From: Bacilli bacterium | GTDB taxonomy: Bacteria > Bacillota_I > Bacilli_A > RF39 > UBA660 | NCBI GenBank assembly: GCA_017519965.1 | Contig: JAFWRK010000021.1 | Span: forward strand, 1-15,308 | Reading direction: 5' to 3' | Length of the DNA stretch: 15,308 nucleotides | In this document: piece by piece, positions 11,654 through 15,308 of the stretch | Layout: each line of letters begins with the position of its first letter | Numbering within the stretch: position 1 is the stretch's first letter | Position numbers and translations under genes: made by a program | Notes under the pieces: model-generated | What the model saw: only the letters and a program-made list of their open reading frames with translations | Told to the model about the DNA's origin: nothing | Databases searched by the model: none

Positions 11654-14600
11654 TTATTCCTCCTCTACTGATCTTAATGATCTAGCATTTTTAATCCATA
11701 ATCCTAATGCTATAAATATACCAACTAATAGTAATCCAAATATATATAGACCGTTTATATTCTTAAATACTTCAGTAAATATAGATTCCTTCATATAGTA
11801 TTCAACTAAACTATTAGAAGTATATATTTTATTATTCTCAGTAATAACATCTGAAGAATCATTTATAGTATGATCTTCACTATCAACTAATGAAGAAATA
11901 TCTACTACATCATAATCTTCTCTAACAGTATTATAATAAGCAACATAATTCTTATCTTTAGTAGCAGAAGGAGTAGTTGTATCTTCTTCAACATCACTAA
12001 TAGAATAATTACCATCTCTATACTCTATTGGAGTATCAGTAAGCATCTCTTTTAAATTAAGTGCTTCTTGATAATTTGAAGTTAAGCCACTTCCAAATAA
12101 AGTATTAGATTGATTAAAGTTTTCTTTAAAATATTCAAATATAGAAACATCCTCAGTAGCTTTTTCACTAGCTAATTCTGCTCCAGTTCTATAATCAAAT
12201 ATAACTACTTTTCCTGTTTTATAAATTAGAATAACAGTACTTGTATCACTATCTACATTATTAGTAATAGACATTATACCTTTATTAGAGAAATTAGTAG
12301 GCATAGAAATTGGAGATTTTAAATCATATAGAGCTCCATCTTTACCTAAAACAGTAACATAATTATTTTTAGAATAATTATCAAGTATTATCATATTATG
12401 ATAACTATCTAATAGCGAATCAACTATCTCAATAGAACCATTTTTTACAAATAATTGATTATTATATAGTACATCACTATCATCTTTATGAATTATAGAA
12501 TATGTATAATATGTATCAATCTTTGTATCCTTATAATCAAATGTAAATAAAGGAGTAGTTATATCTGCTAAAGATATAGTAAATATTAATGAGTTTTCAG
12601 TAATAGTTCCAGTAGTAATATCTACCACTTCTAATTCATCAGTTAAAGCTAAATTTTTATAAATATGAATATATTTTCCTTTAACTCTAACATCATCTAC
12701 ATTACCTTTTAATTTACCTTGATAAATATAAGCATACTTCTTACCATAAGTACTAGCTAAATTTCTAAGTTCAGAACCATTAAATTCATAAATCTTATTA
12801 TTTCTTCCATCACTTACAATTATTTTTAATTTAGCTTGATAATCATAATTAACTGTATATGTATTTGATTGAATATCTTGTTCAAATATTTTTACACCAG
12901 TATCATAAACAGTAAAGAATGAGAAATCATCGTGTTTGTCAAATTCTAAGTTGATAGTATTAATTCCACTAGAATAAACATTTAAATTAGGTAATTCATG
13001 GTCTATTGGAGCAGACCTAGACATTCTAGCATTAAATGCAATATTTCCAGTTGGAATAGTTAATTTATTTTGATTACTTTCAACAGCTCCACTAGAAGCT
13101 CTTTTAACTCTAGGGAAGTATGTAGCAATATCTGTATAATCCCAACGAGAAGTAGCAAATCCAAATCCAGTATAATAACTAGATGTTTTTAAATTTGTAC
13201 TTGTTGCTAAATTTTCAGTTGGAATCATAGATAAATTAAGTGCTCTTAAAGTTCTACCATTTAATCTATTATTTTCATATAACTTAACTTTAGTCATAGA
13301 AATAGATGAATACTTTCTATTATCTAAACCATTAATAGCACCAGCATAAATATCACTTGTAGTATTTGCTGTAACATCAGCAACTAATATTATATTATAG
13401 AATTTTGCTGGAGTAATTTGTGAATCTTTAGTGCTTCCAACAAAACCACCTACATAATTATTACCAGTTACAACAGAATTGGCAACTAATAACTCATATA
13501 CTACTGCTGAATAAGAACTATCTGTAGCATGAACAGATGAAATATATCCAAATGCTCCTCCAACATAATCTCCACTACCAGTAACTTTTGCATTAACAAC
13601 ATTATAATATAATCTTGCAGTAGTAGCAGAACCAGCAACTCCACCTACATAGTTTCTACCATTTACCGTAACATTACTTGTATATGAATATGTGACAGCT
13701 CCACCACCATTTAGTCTTCCTGCAATACCACCAGTATAATCACCAGCATTAGTAACAGTAACATTATTAAGACCTATATTAGAATGTGTATATCCATCTT
13801 GATATCCAAATGCTCCTCCAACATAAGTTTTAGCAGAGTTAGTTTGAGTAACAGTAGTATCAATTACTTGACCATTATAGTAATGTCTTGCCCATCCGTA
13901 TAATCCACCTACATAGTTACCAGTACCAGTTATTGTACAATTCTTAACAAGTTGTGTATTATCTGTTTCATAGCTTTCTCTACCACCAATACCACCTAAA
14001 TAGTTTCCACCATTTATACCAGTAATAGTTGAGTCATAAATTGATGCATTATAACATCCACCATAACCGAATAATCCACCTACATCAGTAACACCAGTTA
14101 TAGTCATATTATGTCCAGTATAATTATAAGTATTATAACCATTTCTATATTCTTTATATGCTATAATACCTCCAACATATTGACCAGTACTATAAACAGT
14201 TACATTAGAAGCATTTATATCAGTACTACTTGTATTATAAGAATTAGATATTAATCCACCAGAATAATTCTTTCCAGTAATATTAATGTTATCCATAGTA
14301 ATATCATTTATATTTTGTCCTCTATGTAATCCTAAAGGAGCAACATATCCCGAGCTAGCAGCTTCTATAGTTATATTTCTAAAAGCTACATTTTCAATAT
14401 CAGCATAATTTAAATAAATAACATTTATATAGTTATAAGATTTATTTAATGCTCTCATTTCTATATTTTCAAAATCAACATTTTTCATTGTAGTAGTAAT
14501 CTTCTTAATTAGATTAGTCTTAGTAGCATTAATACCAGTTCTAGTATAATTCATTAACTTATAATTAACACCACTCTCAGTAACTAAACCTTCTAGTCTA

Positions 14601-15308
14601 CCAAATAATACTCCAACATTAATATTACTCTTACCAGTAAAATCAATATCACCAGTAACACGATAATTCTCTGCGTGTACTTTACTAACATGAGTCCAAT
14701 CATCATATGATGCAAGTGACTTAAAGAATTGTAATTCTACACGTACAATCTTTTCATAATTTTGTTCATTTCCACTTCCATCAATATAAGTAACATTATT
14801 AAATGTATAACTATCAAAATATTTATCAGGAACAACTGTCAAATCAACAATAGTAGTCCCATCATTAGGATCATTATTATATCTTTCACGAGTAACTCTT
14901 AAATAATCAAATCCTACACTATTTATCTGATATTGATTTGGATTTTCAATTACCATATGAATTGTTGCAGAAGTAGCTATAGGTTCAACATCCATTGATT
15001 TAACATCAAATAGTTCGGATTCCAATACAACATCTTTCTGATTAGGTAATAATTCAACCGAGTCAGAACTCTTTAACTTAGGTACAATATTGTCTCCTAT
15101 TTGAGAATAATCAAAAGCTTCTCCTAAACCTATTAAATCTTGATATGTTGTTTCTTCTTGTAAATCTTCTGTAGTAAGTAATACTTCTGAAGAAGATTCT
15201 CCAGTAACAAATCCATAGTATTTTTGTTTATCCCAAGCATAATTAGATTGAATAACAGCTATATTATTACCAGATGTTCTATGAATATTATTACCCTCAT
15301 TAGATACA
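11654..15308 (-). CDS. Giant GLUG-repeat surface protein, 5' end off the window
   Basis: The frame is open to the right edge, so the N-terminus is missing and 1217 residues are visible. A TTG at 15025 is an internal Leu codon, not a start: 94 further codons in the same frame precede it with no stop. Layout: a beta-rich N-terminal part holding YRVTGDIDFTGKSNINVG (DNA about 14620-14670); about ten GLUG-type repeats of 30-40 residues, each with a core like NYVGGLYGW or DYVGGAFGY (about 13320-14280); then a long beta-rich region including LGKDGALYDL and YKTGKVVIFDYRTG, possibly a propeller (about 11950-13000). An acidic stretch follows, then one transmembrane helix (GLYIFGLLLVGIFIALGLWI, about 11690-11755) and a short cytoplasmic tail. 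GLUG repeats occur in adhesins and in streptococcal IgA/zinc-protease surface proteins. No protease motif is visible. There is no LPXTG; the anchor is the C-terminal helix. Surface adhesion is inferred. It is coupled to the 185-aa gene. Confidence 0.88.
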   Translation of the reverse strand, partial: VSNEGNNIHRTSGNNIAVIQSNYAWDKQKYYGFVTGESSSEVLLTTEDLQEETTYQDLIGLGEAFDYSQIGDNIVPKLKSSDSVELLPNQKDVVLESELFDVKSMDVEPIATSATIHMVIENPNQYQINSVGFDYLRVTRERYNNDPNDGTTIVDLTVVPDKYFDSYTFNNVTYIDGSGNEQNYEKIVRVELQFFKSLASYDDWTHVSKVHAENYRVTGDIDFTGKSNINVGVLFGRLEGLVTESGVNYKLMNYTRTGINATKTNLIKKITTTMKNVDFENIEMRALNKSYNYINVIYLNYADIENVAFRNITIEAASSGYVAPLGLHRGQNINDITMDNINITGKNYSGGLISNSYNTSSTDINASNVTVYSTGQYVGGIIAYKEYRNGYNTYNYTGHNMTITGVTDVGGLFGYGGCYNASIYDSTITGINGGNYLGGIGGRESYETDNTQLVKNCTITGTGNYVGGLYGWARHYYNGQVIDTTVTQTNSAKTYVGGAFGYQDGYTHSNIGLNNVTVTNAGDYTGGIAGRLNGGGAVTYSYTSNVTVNGRNYVGGVAGSATTARLYYNVVNAKVTGSGDYVGGAFGYISSVHATDSSYSAVVYELLVANSVVTGNNYVGGFVGSTKDSQITPAKFYNIILVADVTANTTSDIYAGAINGLDNRKYSSISMTKVKLYENNRLNGRTLRALNLSMIPTENLATSTNLKTSSYYTGFGFATSRWDYTDIATYFPRVKRASSGAVESNQNKLTIPTGNIAFNARMSRSAPIDHELPNLNVYSSGINTINLEFDKHDDFSFFTVYDTGVKIFEQDIQSNTYTVNYDYQAKLKIIVSDGRNNKIYEFNGSELRNLASTYGKKYAYIYQGKLKGNVDDVRVKGKYIHIYKNLALTDELEVVDITTGTITENSLIFTISLADITTPLFTFDYKDTKIDTYYTYSIIHKDDSDVLYNNQLFVKNGSIEIVDSLLDSYHNMIILDNYSKNNYVTVLGKDGALYDLKSPISMPTNFSNKGIMSITNNVDSDTSTVILIYKTGKVVIFDYRTGAELASEKATEDVSIFEYFKENFNQSNTLFGSGLTSNYQEALNLKEMLTDTPIEYRDGNYSISDVEEDTTTPSATKDKNYVAYYNTVREDYDVVDISSLVDSEDHTINDSSDVITENNKIYTSNSLVEYYMKESIFTEVFKNINGLYIFGLLLVGIFIALGLWIKNARSLRSVEEE

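Noticed and set aside
13318..14278. Possible DNA tandem repeat in the GLUG region
   Set aside because: The repeats are visible at protein level only; the DNA copies differ too much to be called a nucleotide repeat.
15023..15025. TTG as the start of the GLUG-repeat gene
   Set aside because: The same frame stays open for 94 more codons to the right edge and no SD is seen, so the codon is an internal Leu.

Overview
The window is strongly A+T-rich, densely packed DNA that reads as a low-GC Gram-positive bacterium (Firmicutes, Bacilli side). The evidence is AGGAGG-type Shine-Dalgarno sites, consensus sigma-A promoters (TTGACA-N17-TATAAT), many short rho-independent terminators and classic Bacilli gene neighbours. 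UGA appears to be a normal stop (it ends uppS, and Trp is read from UGG), which argues against a Mycoplasma-type code. A CotE-family spore coat gene next to miaB and a YmcA/RicA-like gene, as in Bacillus, suggests a lineage that forms spores or once did. The prepilin/InlB-repeat and GLUG-repeat surface proteins fit a host- or community-associated, perhaps uncultured, member; that last point is inference.

All genes but one are on the minus strand, so transcription mostly runs right to left. At the right edge (11094-15308) an incomplete giant GLUG-repeat surface protein with a C-terminal membrane anchor is tightly followed by a small membrane-anchored protein of unknown function. Next (9840-11051) is an SPFH-domain protein with a C-terminal zinc ribbon, preceded by a structured leader. 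A divergent pair follows: a plus-strand helical protein of unknown function (8889-9818) and a minus-strand ankyrin-repeat protein (8012-8707), each with its own promoter.

The central block (5006-7938) holds miaB (tRNA methylthiotransferase), a short ricA/ymcA-like gene, cotE and an unrecognised 180-aa gene; miaB-ymcA-cotE is the Bacillus subtilis order. Then come rpsP and khpA (ribosomal protein S16 and a KH RNA-binding protein) under a perfect consensus promoter, and a small 55-aa TTG-start gene. The envelope operon uppS-cdsA-rseP (undecaprenyl-PP synthase, CDP-diglyceride synthase, site-2 protease) lacks the dxr gene often found between cdsA and rseP. At the left edge is a large incomplete prepilin-like protein fused to InlB-type repeats.

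Spacing is very tight. Terminators overlap the stop codons of their own genes and often the -35 region of the next promoter, and several leaders are very short. No tRNA, rRNA, CRISPR array, insertion sequence or attachment site was recognised, and no stretch above 300 bases lacks a gene.
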